Of a stretch of DNA of 64,000 nt, positions 53,356-63,643 are shown piece after piece. Where the stretch lies: assembly GCF_029525555.1 (NCBI RefSeq), contig NZ_JAPDHZ010000002.1, positions 719,868-783,867 of the forward strand, given 5' to 3'. The notes below the pieces were generated by a model that saw only the letters and a program-made list of their open reading frames with translations, had not been told where the DNA came from and did not search any database. Position 1 is the stretch's first letter. Each line of letters starts with the position of its first letter. Origin of the DNA: Cohnella ginsengisoli. GTDB lineage: Bacteria > Bacillota > Bacilli > Paenibacillales > Paenibacillaceae. The position numbers were made by a program, and so were the translations under genes.

Positions 53356-55051
53356 TTATTCGATGGATTGTTTCCAGGCGTTCACTTCATTCGTAATTTG
53401 TTCTCCGCCAAGCTTGTTCCAGTTCTCTACGAACTTATCGAACTCGTCTATCGATGCGGCACCCATAATAATTTTTGTGTAGGTTTCAAGCTGAAGCTTG
53501 TTTAATGTAGCGAACTTGTCGGACATCGTTGGCGTCGGCGCGCCATAGAAGGCGTTGTTGACATACAACTTTTCATCGTTCACTTTCCAAAGCAGCTTCC
53601 ATGCCGGATAATAAAGCGACCAACCGTATAAGCTGTTTTTACCGTTTAACGCCTCAGTGGCATTGTTATAAATCGTCTGTGCATCCATCGCCTTGGCTTT
53701 AGACGGATCCTTCGTATCGAAGGCTTCTACCATCTCTTTGAACGCGATGTCGGTCGCATCGTTCGTGTGGATCGGTGCCAGAGCAGCGTACTGAATGGAG
53801 CCGTCGTCTTTGTCATACATGAAGCGATGATAGTTGTCCGGTGTCGCTTGTTTGCCTACGGTCAGGTCGTAGTAAAAATTGAACATTTTTACGAGCGCTT
53901 CCGGATTTTTGTTCCCCTTTTTTGACGACGTAATATTCGATCACCGGCGAATCAAGCGCAATCTTGGTCGGCTGATCGTCGTCAGAAGGGATAAGGAACG
54001 GCTCCCATTCGGACTTCGGATCTTTGACTTTAAGATTGTGTACCAGCTGTCCAAACCAGTGCGCGCCGAATATGATCCCCGCTTCTCCGGCAGTCGTCAT
54101 ATCGTTCACTTTTCCCCAGTCCTTCACGGCGAACTCCTGATCGATGGCTCCATCCTTGTAGAGCTGTTGGAGTTGGCGAAGGGCTTCCTTTACTTCCGGT
54201 TGAACGCCTCCGTACACGACCTTGCCGGAGCCATCTTGAATCCAGGTGGACGGGTATGCATGAAATCCGTTAAAGATGCCATGTCCCGACACGGAGGAGT
54301 TAATGAAAACGAGACCTTGCGTATCCTGTTTGCCATTTTGGTCCGGATCGTTTTTTGCAAACGCTCTGGCAACTTCAAACAAATCTTGCATCGACTTCGG
54401 TGCGGGCAAATTCAGGTTTTTCAACCAATCGGTACGAATCCAGACGAGCGGCATTCCCGCTCCGGCAAGGCTTGATGCCGTATTGGGAATCGCGTACAGC
54501 TTGTCGCCGACCATGGCCGACTTCAAGGCAATTCCGTCCCCGACGTCATACTGTTTTTTCGTATCCTCCGAAGCATACTTGTCGTACGCTCCCCGCAAAT
54601 CTTCCAGGCTGTTGGAATCGATCAGCTGTTTCAACTGTTCTTTCGTTACTCTCATGAAGTCCGGCAACGATCCCGATGCAATCGACATATTTAATTTATT
54701 GTCGTATTGCGAGCCGTCTGCGACCCATTCGGTTTTGATGTGAATGCCCAAGTCGCTGGCAATCGCCCGCGTCCATACGTTATCTTCATAAGTTTGGTCC
54801 TTTGGAAATTTCAAGCCGGCATCGATCAACTTCACTGTGGACATTGTAATCGGCGGATCGTACTTGCCGAGCGGATCCCCCGCCGCTGCTTCTTCGCCGG
54901 AACCCGTACTCGAGCTTGTAGGCGTCGCTCCTTTCGTTGCCGATTGCGTATCGCTAGGTTTGTCGGCCGTTTCATTTTTAGAGCATGCCGAAAGCAAAAG
55001 CGATACGATGAGTGCCATACACGCTGCCGTAACTAGCATTTTTCTTGCCAT
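53356..55051 (-). CDS. LplA-type oligosaccharide-binding lipoprotein (one frameshift)
   Basis: About 565 residues. Signal peptide with lipobox LLSACSK, a Ser/Thr/Gly-rich linker and an LplA-type fold: PPITMSTVKLIDAGLKFPKD, WVADGSQYDNKLNMSIASGS, SGHGIFNGFHAYPSTWIQDG, GEAGIIFGAHWFGQ, and the C-terminal FDKFVENWNKLGGEQITNEV. Start MARKMLVTAA (ATG 55049-55051) has AAAGGGG eight bases upstream. The frame breaks in 53913-53923 (C4T6 run) after YYVVKKG. First gene of the long catabolic operon; its promoter carries the shared operator at 55135-55160. Confidence 0.9.
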
Positions 55052-55108
55052 TTCCATGTCCCCTTTGGCGAGTTGGTTGTCGAATCGGCTACTCCGCTTG
55101 CAGTTTCA

Positions 55109-55163
55109 ATTATATAAAGTGGGGATTTGCGCAACTACTTTCCGTTTTCCACTTTGACTATCT
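55109..55163 (-). promoter_or_regulatory. Promoter and shared operator of the catabolic operon (element A)
   Basis: Minus strand: -10 TATAAT at 55109-55114, a poor -35 (TAGTTG, 17-base spacing), then immediately upstream two direct AAAGT-containing half-sites (AAAGTGGAAAAC, GGAAAGTAG). The 26-base block at 55135-55160 aligns without gaps to elements at 60901 and 62748. Looks like an AraC-type regulator site that activates from the -35 edge. Confidence 0.65.
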
Positions 55164-55338
55164 TCTGTCTATCACCCATCGGGCTGTATTCGTGTCCTCC
55201 CTCTCCTCTTTCCACTCACGCTATCTTATGTCTACCAATTGTTTGAGAATATGGAATTACCCGAATATCGTGTGCTAGGATACGTTCAGTAAGGACGGTT
55301 GATGTAAAAAACATTATGAAATGACGAGGAGAGTCCGC

Positions 55339-56415
55339 ATGAGGAATGGGAATATCATGAACGTGGGGATCATCGGCGTAGGCTCCATTTCCGAAGTCCA
55401 CTTTAATGGCTACGCGCAAAATGACCATGTCGCTTTGATTGCGGTTTGCGACCGCGACGAGCAAAGGGCGCGGCAGAAGGCCGATAAATACGGCGCGAAA
55501 AAGTGTTCACAGAATACAGGAAACTGCTTGAGGATCCCGAGATCGATGCGGTCAGCATCTGCACGTGGAACAACATGCACGCTGAAATTTGCATTGCTGC
55601 CCTTGAAGCCGGCAAGCACGTCCTTGTAGAAAAACCACTGTGCAAAACGGTCGCCGAAGCCGAAAGCGTGGTAGACGCCGTTCACAGAACCGGAAAGGTC
55701 CTTCAGATCGGATATGTAAGGCGATACAGCACGAATACGCAAATGATAAAGCAATTCGTCGATCAAAAGGAACTCGGCGAAATCTACTTCGCGAAAGCTT
55801 CCTGCTTGCGCAGGGCCGGAAATCCCGGCGGATGGTTCGCCGACAAGGAACGTTCGGGAGGAGGGCCGCTGATCGATTTGGGTGTGCATATCATCGATTT
55901 GTGCTGGTACTTGATGGGGCGTCCGAAGGTGAAATCCGTAAGCGGCAACACCTATCAAAAGCTTGGCAATCGTTCCAACGTCAAATATTTGTCATCCTAT
56001 CAATCTTCGGATTATGATCAAGCCTCTCAGACGGTAGAAGATTTGGCGAATGCCGTCATTCGCTTCGAAAACGGGGCTTCTCTTCTTGTAGATGTAAGCT
56101 TCACCCTACATGCCAAAAAAAGAGGAGGAAATCGCAGTCCGGATATACGGCGACAAAGGCGGGGCCGAAATCGAACCGGAAGTGATTCTCGTGATGGAGA
56201 AGCATGACACCATCTTGAACGTAGCGCCGCAGGTTCAGTTTCCCGCCTTTAATGTTGCCCAGGCATTCAATAGCGAGATTGACCATTTCGTAGAGTCTTG
56301 CTTCGGACGCCTGGCAAATCTGAGTCCGGTAGAGGACGGTCTTGAAATGATGAAAATATTATGCGGTATTTATGAATCGGCGGAACAAGGCAAAGAAGTC
56401 TATTTTAATGAATAG
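55339..56415 (+). CDS. Gfo/Idh/MocA-family sugar oxidoreductase (two frameshifts)
   Basis: About 358 residues. Rossmann N-terminus NVGIIGVGSISEVHFNGYAQ, catalytic Lys in LVEKPLCKT, C-terminal substrate domain with GWFADKERSGGGPLIDLGVH and IIDLCWYLMG. Such enzymes oxidise or reduce hydroxyls of sugars, inositols or their acids with NAD(P). ATG 55339-55341 with GAGGAGA upstream; a later ATG at 55357 is less well placed. Frames break in an A5 run (55498-55502) and an A7 run (56115-56121). Divergent from the LplA gene and 24 bases before the isomerase. Confidence 0.88.
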
Positions 56416-56439
56416 CCGCGAAAGAGAGATGAGACTAGC

Positions 56440-57312
56440 TTGAAATTGACGAATAAAATCGGCGTTGTCGTCGATTGCTTCCGCTTGCCGCTTCGAGACG
56501 GCTTGTTGAAAGCCTCGCAAGCCGGCGTCGAAGGCGTGCAAATCTATGCCGTCTCCGGGGAATTGGAGCCATCCCAAATTAGCCGTCCTAAGCGCAAGGA
56601 GCTGAAAGCTTTCATTCAGTCCCTAAATCTGGAGGTATCCGCTTTGTGCGGAGATTTGGGCGGACACGGCTTTCAAGATCATACTGCCAACGAAGCGAAA
56701 ATCGAACAATCAAAACGAATTATAGATTTGGCGGTTGATCTAGGCTGCCATGTCGTGACTACGCATATCGGCGTTATACCGGACGAGACGAATCGGATCT
56801 ACGAGACCATGCATCAGGCATGCGAAAAGCTGGGCAGCGGCGCGGCAGCGCTTGGCGCTTATTTTGCCATTGAGACGGGGCCGGAAACGGCGCAACATCT
56901 CAAATCGTTTTTGGATTCGCTTCGGACGAAAGGAATAGCGGTCAACTTCGATCCGGCGAACATGGTGATGGTTACCGGCGACGATCCAACAGTAGGCGTG
57001 CGATTGCTGCGAGACTATATCGTTCACACCCATGTGAAGGACGGTATCCGCTATCAAGATGTCGACCCTCGGGTCGCATACGGGTTGCTTGGTTACGAGC
57101 CGCAGGATCAAGGAAAAATGGTCGAAGCGATCACTTCGGGCAAAGCATTCGCGGAAGTCGCGCCGGGCAAAGGCAACGTGAATTTCGATTCGTATTTTCA
57201 AGCGCTGCAAGAGATTAACTATCAGGGCTACTTGACCATTGAGCGCGAAGTCGGAGACAATCCTGAAGCCGACATCCGAAGCGCGGTCGAATTCATCAAG
57301 CACTATCGATAA
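56440..57312 (+). CDS. Sugar phosphate isomerase/epimerase (AP endonuclease family 2 barrel)
   Basis: 290 residues, IolE/IolI/Hyi-like TIM barrel. Metal residues recognisable in CHVVTTHIGVIP, YFAIETGPETAQH, VNFDPANMVM, DYIVHTHVKDG and LTIEREVGDN. The start is a TTG at 56440 (LKLTNKIGVVVD) preceded by AAAGAGAGATGAGA. Forms an operon with the oxidoreductase 24 bases upstream; such pairs commonly oxidise a sugar to a keto form and then epimerise or isomerise it. No frameshift. Ends at a bidirectional terminator. Confidence 0.88.
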   Translation: MKLTNKIGVVVDCFRLPLRDGLLKASQAGVEGVQIYAVSGELEPSQISRPKRKELKAFIQSLNLEVSALCGDLGGHGFQDHTANEAKIEQSKRIIDLAVDLGCHVVTTHIGVIPDETNRIYETMHQACEKLGSGAAALGAYFAIETGPETAQHLKSFLDSLRTKGIAVNFDPANMVMVTGDDPTVGVRLLRDYIVHTHVKDGIRYQDVDPRVAYGLLGYEPQDQGKMVEAITSGKAFAEVAPGKGNVNFDSYFQALQEINYQGYLTIEREVGDNPEADIRSAVEFIKHYR

Positions 57313-57328
57313 GGATCAGTAAGGGAAA

Positions 57329-57366
57329 AACAAGAACCGTGGGCTTGACCAGCCCCGGTTCTTGTT
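57329..57366. terminator. Bidirectional terminator between isomerase and YesN genes
   Basis: AACAAGAACCG-GGGCT pairs with AGCCC-CGGTTCTTGTT, with A-rich and T-rich sides suited to both convergent genes. Confidence 0.9.
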
Positions 57367-57368
57367 CT

Positions 57369-59002
57369 TTATGCTTTGCCATGCAGATCCCGGTATTCTT
57401 GCGGAGTAAAGCCCGTTGCCTTGCGGAAAAAACGGTAGAAATAGGGCTCGGACAAAAAAGCCGATCGCCGCGGACACTTCATATATTTTCATATGCGTTT
57501 CTTTGAGCAGCGCTTGCGCCCTTGCAAGCTTGATTCGGGCAATATATTGGGAAAGGTCCTCGCCTGTTATTTTTTTATACAAACGGGATAAATATTTGGA
57601 GTTGTGGCCGATCGCGTCGCCTATACATACTAACGAAACGTCCTTATCCAGGTGTTCATGAACGTACTGATGAATTTTGTTGACGACCGCATGCTCTTCC
57701 CGTTCCATACCGACATGCGTGTGCGAGAAAATCGTCGCAGCCAGTCCTTCGAAATATTCAGCGGCCGCTCCCCACGAAGCATGCTCCTCCATTCTGGTCA
57801 GCTTGAACAGGTCCACCTGCTGCAACGGTTCTCCCTGGAAGTGCTGGTTTAGATAGGACAGGAATATCGTAGCGAGCGAATAGTAAATTTCCTGCTGGAT
57901 GCCCGGACTGTCCGCGTGCTGTTTTCCTTCGTTCATCATGACGCTGAAGATGGCCTCGAATGCTTCTTTATGGCCTCTTTCAAGCTGAAGCTTAATCAGC
58001 TCCAGCTTGCTATTCAATTGGCTTGCATTGTATTCTGCCGGGGCCTGATCTTGCTCGACTCCGCGATTCGTCAACAATAACTCGGCTCCCATGCCAAGTC
58101 CCTGTGAAAGCATCCGCTTGTATTCTTCGTATACTGTACCTATCCTTGTCCAGGGAACCGGGCCGTCTCTGACGACGAAGGAGATCGAAGTCTCCAACAG
58201 CTCCTTGCAAGTTTGTTGAACGGATTCCAGGCTACCCCGGACGAAGCTTACGCAATTGTCCCATGCCGTTGTCCCCAGTTGCTCCGGTTGAATGAACCAC
58301 AGCATTCTGGAAGGTTCCATTTCCACGGAAGCCATAACGACGGAGCCCTGCAAATATTCTTGAACGACATTCTGAATCGCATACGCCAGAAGTCCGCGGT
58401 CATAGAGGCTATAAGACGGCTTGTAATCATCAACCCTTGCCATGACCAGCAATACTCGTCGATCGGCGTCCAGCGGAATCATCAGCTCCTGAAATTGTTC
58501 GGAGAGCCGATGGGAGACGAGCTTATCGGCAAGGAGAAGGTTGCGCAGGAGCTCTTTCTGAAGCGAAGGAAGCGCCAGCCGCAATTGCTTGTTCGCCTGC
58601 CGAAGCAGCTCGTCTCGCTTCATTTCCTCGCCAATGCTCTCGATTGCCCGCTCGACGGCTTTGACGATAGCATCATCGCCTTCCGCTTTTAATACGTAAT
58701 CGACACCTTTGTAACGCATCGCCTCTTGAATGAATTCGAACTGATTGTACCCGGTCAAAAAAGATAATTTTGCAGCGAGGCCATTGGGCGACGATTCTTT
58801 TCTGCAATTCCAGGCCATTCATCTCCGGCATGCCGATATCCGTAATGACGATATCCATCCGATTCTGCAAAAGCAATTGCAGCGCTTCCTCCGCGGAAGA
58901 AACGCCGTAAACCTCTAGCGGCCATTGATCGGACTGGGAGAAATAATCGATGAGTCCGTTCACGATAATCGGTTCGTCATCCACGATCAACAATCGGTAC
59001 AT
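57369..59002 (-). CDS. YesN-type response regulator of the catabolic regulon (two frameshifts)
   Basis: About 544 residues. Receiver: MYRLLIVDDEPIIVNGLIDY, phospho-Asp in IVITDIGMPEMNG, Lys in YVLKAEGDD (the usual Pro after Lys is Ala). A long middle region precedes the AraC-type domain (VSLVCIGDAIGHNSKYLSRL; YEVSAAIGF-LSEPYFYRFF). Frames break in A6 runs near 58758-58763 and 57446-57452; closing the second gives the end TPQEYRDLHGKA and a stop at 57369-57371. Start has GAGGAGA. Probably binds the operator shared by three promoters in this region. Confidence 0.88.
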
Positions 59003-59040
59003 GCCGTTCTCCTCGCTTTTTGAAAGATAGCCATATAGAT

Positions 59041-59071
59041 GAACTATGCATGGGAATCCCATGCATAGTTC
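59041..59071. terminator. Perfect 15-bp palindrome between GH39-like and YesN genes
   Basis: GAACTATGCATGGGA and TCCCATGCATAGTTC flank a single base. No T-run follows on the minus strand. It may be a terminator/attenuator separating the glycosidase from yesN or a protein-binding site. Confidence 0.55.
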
Positions 59072-59104
59072 GTTAACCCCTTATGTCTTTCAATGCCGAA
59101 TTCA

Positions 59105-60824
59105 CTACTGAGCGACTTCCACGCCGCAAATCTCGTAAAGCACGACGCCTTGTGCGGGAACTGTCGTCGTCACGGTAAGGCTGCCCGCTCCGACGGTGAC
59201 GTCGGCCGATGCTGAAGCCGGCGTCAGCTTGGAGAGCGCGCTATAGACCGACTTACGGCTGTTCCAATAGGCAATGGACGTTGCGTTCGTCATGTCCGTC
59301 GGGATCAGCCAGGTGTCCGTCGTCATCTGAGGAAGATAGGCGCTCGACGTAATGCCTTGGCTGACCCTATCCGCCTTCCATGTCGGCCAGAAGTTCGCGT
59401 GCTGATCGTCTATTTGCCACTTGCGGGAGCAGATGCACGAATTAACCGTATCCACGTTGTTGACGGTAATCGTGACAGGCTCGCTCGTCGTTGCCGCCGT
59501 ATTGTTGCTTCGGTTAAAAATCATAATAAAGAGCTTAGAAGTTGTCTGATTGTAAGCGCTGTAAGAACCGACGTGGTCGCCTCCGTCGACAGGCAAGCCG
59601 CCCTGCGCTGCCGGAAGAAGTTTACCCCCGTCCATTTTCGCGACCAATTTAGCCAGATTGGTCTGTGTCGAGTTTATCGGATTGGCGCTTGCATACAGAC
59701 CATCCGTATTCAAATACCAGCGGGCCGCCCAGCTCACGTTGTAATCTATCATCTGCTGATATCGCAAAGCGTCTAAGGCAGACTGATAGTTCCAGGAGAC
59801 GCTTCCCGGGTGGAGTTCTTTGCCGTCCGCCCCCCTGGAGCATCCATCCTTCGTCGATGCCGACAGGCAATCCGTTTAAGCCGACTGCGTCCAGTTTGGA
59901 ACGCAAAGTACTTAGGGCCGAGGTGAAGTTGCCCAAGGTGCCCGGTTTTAAATCATAGAACGAGAGGCTCGCGAACTTGATCGGGGCGCCCGTACCGCCG
60001 GTAGCATAATTTGTACCGCTTGTCACATGATCGAACAGTTCCCTATAGTCCCATAAGGCCCCGAGATTCCCTTGCGCATGGGCGCCAATATTCACTTGAC
60101 CCGCGCCAAGCACATCCTCGAGCGCCTTGGCCGTATAATCATACAGTTTGAAATAGGCGACCTTCGTGCTTGCAGCCGTGCCGTCCGCAGCGAGAAACCA
60201 GTCGGAGTTCTCGTATTCGCTCAATACCGACCAGCGCCAGCTGCGCACCTCCGAGAGGCCGAACTCATTGACAAAGGCGGTTGCCATAGCCTTGATATAA
60301 TTGTAGTACACGTTATAATCATCCGGCGGACGAACGTTTAATCCGAACGCGCCTATCGTGGCCCCTGTGGAGTATTTAACTGGAACGTTGCCTGTTTTGA
60401 GATAAGGTTTGAGTCCTTGGCGCACGATATTACGCAGCCCATGAATAATCACGCTGAAATCGTAATCGGTCATTGTGGCCGTATTCGCCGGATTGATAAA
60501 AGGGTCGCGCGCCGGTCCGCAAATCTGCGCAAATCCCGTATAACAGCCTCCGGTGGCCCCAAACACTTGCACGGTTTTGATCTCGGGATAGTTCTTGGCG
60601 TAATAGTTGGCCGGCATCGCGTCCGCGGCTGCCGTGGCCCAGAACGAACTGAAATCCCACACGGCACTGTCGGAATATTTCGAGTTCGTGGAAATGTTGT
60701 ACGGCGCCGCAACGTTAACGGTCCAGGTTGACCCGGTCGGGCTCGCATACGTAGAAAAGGGCAAGGCGATAACGAGCATAATGGCGGTAAAACAAGTTAG
60801 AAAAGCCACGCGAATCTTTTTCAT
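59105..60824 (-). CDS. Secreted GH39-like glycosidase (one frameshift)
   Basis: About 573 residues with a signal peptide (MKKIRVAFLTCFTAIMLVIA ... TYAS) and no membrane anchor or SLH domain. TIM-barrel clan A features: the presumed acid/base Glu in WRWSVLSEYENSDWF and the nucleophile Glu in LPVGIDEGWML. The C-terminal beta-sandwich (LFIMIFNRSNNTAATTSEPV, QGVVLYEICGVEV) is usual in GH39. Family assignment is by overall look; xylosidase or related activity is a guess. ATG follows GAGGAGGAAAG. One frameshift in C6 59830-59835. Sits between the YesM and YesN genes; promoter contains operator element B. Confidence 0.7.
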
Positions 60825-60874
60825 AACTTTCCTCCTCGTATCTATGGATTTGAAGTGCCGCTATTACAGTTGTC

Positions 60875-60930
60875 ATTATAATTTGCAGGTTTGCGCGCAA
60901 CCACTTTTCATTTTCTACTTTCTCTATCTT
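60875..60930 (-). promoter_or_regulatory. Promoter and shared operator of the GH39-like gene (element B)
   Basis: Minus strand: TATAAT at 60875-60880, weak -35 TGGTTG 17 bases away, then AAAGTAGAAAATG and AAAAGTGG as direct half-sites. It matches the element upstream of LplA at the same spacing (21 bases from the -10 box) and runs into the end of the YesM gene. Confidence 0.65.
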
Positions 60931-62682
60931 ATTTCCACATGTCTACGATCCGAAATCCCGATGATCACCTTTAACCCGCCAAGCCCGCTTCGGTCGAACC
61001 GCAATCCGGCTCCGTCGCCGTAATACAGCTGCAATCGCCGATGCACGTTTAGCAAACCCGTAATCTCCTGACCCATCTCGTTGTGAAGCAGCGAGCGATT
61101 AAGCGTGCTAAGCGTATCGTCGTCCATATGTTCGCCGTTGTCCTCGATCACGATCCGCACATCGCCCTCCGCTCCCTCGACTTCCTCTGCCGAGATGCGC
61201 AGATGCCCGCCTCGGGCCTTTTTCTCCACCCCATACTTATAGGCGTTCTCCAGAATCGGTTGAACGATCATACGGGGAACGCGAAGCTCCTTATGGCGCA
61301 TCGGAAATTCGGGCCACTCCACGTAGATTCGGTCGGCAAACCGAATCTTCTGGATTTCCGTATAAATAACCGCATGGTTCCACTCCTCGGCGAGCGTGAC
61401 GGCATCCGTGCCGGTGCGGGTTAGGAACAGAAAATATTTGCCCAGAAAATCCGTAAATCTCGTTAAGTCGGGCAGCCCGTACGAGGACGCCATCCGGTGC
61501 AGCACGAAAATCGTATTGTACAGAAAATGAGGATTAATCTGCGACTGGAGCTGTTTGAGCTGTGCTTGCTGGGAGTGAATCCGTTCTTCGTACACCTCGC
61601 GAATCAACGCGCGCAGGCGGCTGACCATCACATTGAATTGCCCGAACAAATACCTGAATTCGTCATGCTTGCCATGGCTTAGGACGATGTTCAGATCGCC
61701 GTCCTCGACTTTTCTCAGCGCGCGCACCATCACTTGCAACGGCCTGTGAATGATCTTGTACATCCGATATGAAAACACGATAGCGATGATGACGGTTGCG
61801 GCCGATAGCAGCCAGAGCAGTAAATTGTAGCGTCCCAGCATGCCAAAAATCCGATTTTCCGGCGCGGCAACAAGAAGCATCGTATTCAAATACTTCGAGC
61901 TCTGATAAACCCCGAAAAATGCTTGTCCATCCAACTTTAAGCTTCTGAATCCGCTGTCGGATACCCCTGTCGTTTCCTTCAGCAAGTTTTCCAAGCTCAC
62001 CGGGACGCTAGTTGCAGCGGAATCAGAATTGGACAGCATCCAAGATCGGCCGATATCCGTCATATAAAATTTTCCGTCTTCTTTGGCGGTGACCTGCTGC
62101 AGCGTCGTCAGCATCGCCTCCCGGGACAGCACGATTTTCATATAGAAGTTGCTTCCTGCGCCGGAAAAGGGAGGATCGAACAGCGCCAAAATGAGCTTTT
62201 CGCCCCACGGTATGATTCTCGGACTGCGCAGCGTATTCGAATCCCGGATCATTTTCATCTCGGATTCGCTCATCGGACCCGAATAGGTGGATACGCGCAC
62301 CGTTTTCCCGATATTGGGAATGTACACTTGAATGTCTTCGATTAGACGCGCCGATTCCTTGAACGACGTCAGTTTCATCTTCAGGCGGTTGATCGCTGTC
62401 AACTTCTCGTAGTTGTTCAGCGTGATCGAAACGGTGCTTAGCTTTTGAAGGTCTTCGTCGTTGAGCAAATCCATTTTCATCTGTTCGATATGGTTGATTT
62501 CGGAGTCGATCAAGGCGGAATAGGAGCCGATTCGCGAAGCCATCGAGCCGGCGATTTCCTTGCGCAGAATGCTGCCGCTCGTATGGTTGATGATGAACAT
62601 GAGCAAATAGAGGGGGGAGGATGAGCAGGAGAAACAGAACGACGATTCTGACAAAAATGTTCGGATGCTTGAATGCTATCAA
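60924..62682 (-). CDS. YesM-type sensor histidine kinase of the catabolic regulon (one frameshift)
   Basis: About 586 residues. First helix FVRIVVLFLLLILPPL, an extracellular sensor (~45-285), second helix (LLLWLLSAATVIIAIVFSYR), HAMP, His_kinase with SQINPHFLYNTIFVLHRMA, HATPase with VPRMIVQPILENAYKYGVE and IEDNGEHM. Start is a TTG at 62680-62682 (LIAFKHPNIFVR). One frameshift in a G6 run at 62612-62617, which separates ILP from PLYLLMFI. It pairs with the YesN at 57369-59002 although a glycosidase gene lies between them. Its own promoter carries operator element C, implying autoregulation. Confidence 0.88.
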
Positions 62683-62720
62683 TCACGCACACCCCGCTAT
62701 CCATCCGAGTTGTTTAGAAG

Positions 62721-62773
62721 ATTATACATAATCGCCCCTTCGACCCGCTACTGCCCATTTTCTATTTCGACTC
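62721..62773 (-). promoter_or_regulatory. Promoter and shared operator of the YesM gene (element C)
   Basis: Minus strand TATAAT at 62721-62726; the block 62748-62773 (GAGTCGAAATAGAAAATGGG in part) aligns gap-free to the blocks at 55135 and 60901, 22 bases from the -10. Less perfect than A and B. Confidence 0.5.
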
Positions 62774-62866
62774 TTTTTTTGTACACCTTTTTTATACTTT
62801 TCGCCGCTATCCCGCCTGGCAGAGAAGCCGCAAGCTTCTTACGGGAGAATACCCGTCTTCGCAACG

Positions 62867-62905
62867 AAAAGGGTTGAGCAGCTCCCCTCTCTGCTCAACC
62901 CTTTT
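62867..62905. terminator. Strong hairpin between YesM and tRNA-Leu copy 4
   Basis: AAAAGGGTTGAGCA pairs perfectly with TGCTCAACCCTTTT around 11 bases. It is a second stop signal for transcription leaving the tRNA. The ~310-base region 62683-62996 contains this, the YesM promoter and no gene that I can see. Confidence 0.85.
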
Positions 62906-62996
62906 ATTATTACTTCCTCAACAAATCAACTTTCAACTTCAAACCATTTCCATTCGGCACAGGTCATGAGCAACCCTTGGCAAATCCCAATTATGC

Positions 62997-63037
62997 AAAA
63001 AAGCTCTTGAATCGTCACAAGGACAAATTCAAGAGCC
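62997..63037 (-). terminator. Terminator of tRNA-Leu copy 4
   Basis: Minus strand GGCTCTTGAAT pairs with ATTCAAGAGC, followed by TTTTTTGC. Confidence 0.85.
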
Positions 63038-63052
63038 TGTTCTTTGTTAAGG

Positions 63053-63141
<89 letters not shown>

Positions 63142-63216
63142 AAATGATCTTGCCGGGAACGATGTACGCTTGTCCGTTAACGGCGCCGCGCCTCATGTTC
63201 CGCAATCACGAAATTC

Positions 63217-63246
63217 ATAATAGCACGGGCCGGGAAACGAAGTCAA
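63217..63246 (-). promoter_or_regulatory. Promoter of tRNA-Leu copy 4
   Basis: Minus strand TTGACT, 18-base spacer, TATTAT, about 75 bases before the tRNA; unlike the TTTACA/TATAAT promoters of the other copies. Confidence 0.7.
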
Positions 63247-63269
63247 GCATGTCCGTAAAGTTCTAATTT

Positions 63270-63542
63270 TCAGTCATTTGCATCATCCGGTTCGCCGACA
63301 TCCTCGAGCTCGAACGGCGCTCCGTCCAGCACCGGCGCCTGTCTGGGCTCCGACGCGGGCCCGATCGCATAGCTGCGCCGCAGCTTCACGACACGGCGAT
63401 TCGGTCTGCGGATGAGCACGTAATCTTCGTCCCAAGCCACGACGATGCCCCGTACGTCGTTGATCTGCAGAATGTCCCGCACGACGCGGACTTTGATTCC
63501 CTCTACACGGTATCGATCAAGCTGTTCGTCACTGATTGCCAT
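63270..63542 (-). CDS. Conserved hypothetical protein, small beta-rich
   Basis: 90 residues: MAISDEQLDRYRVEGIKVRV, then VRGIVVAWDEDYVLIRRPNR and RRSYAIGPASEP, ending in an acidic tail (GEPDDAND). The central segment looks like an SH3-like or Tudor-like beta barrel. No family recognised. ATG 63540-63542 is preferred over the longer frame because the upstream part lies in the terminator of the next gene and AAGGAGG precedes it. Confidence 0.7.
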   Translation of the reverse strand: MAISDEQLDRYRVEGIKVRVVRDILQINDVRGIVVAWDEDYVLIRRPNRRVVKLRRSYAIGPASEPRQAPVLDGAPFELEDVGEPDDAND

Positions 63543-63574
63543 GGCGGCCTCCTTGTCCGTATGCACGAAGCTTA

Positions 63575-63619
63575 CAAAAAAACAGGACCCGCGCAAGACG
63601 GTCGTCTCGTCCGGGTCCT
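63575..63619 (-). terminator. Terminator between the two hypothetical genes
   Basis: Minus strand AGGACCCG pairs with CGGGTCCT, with an inner GACGA/CGTC stem, followed by GTTTTTTTG. Confidence 0.9.
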
Positions 63620-63643
63620 CCCGCTATTCAACGCTGCAGTTGT

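Noticed and set aside
59041..59071. Palindrome considered as an insertion-sequence end or phage attachment site
   Set aside because: No second copy or transposase or integrase gene nearby.
62665..62877. 70-codon plus-strand frame upstream of the YesM gene
   Set aside because: It covers the YesM promoter region and a terminator; no ribosome site.
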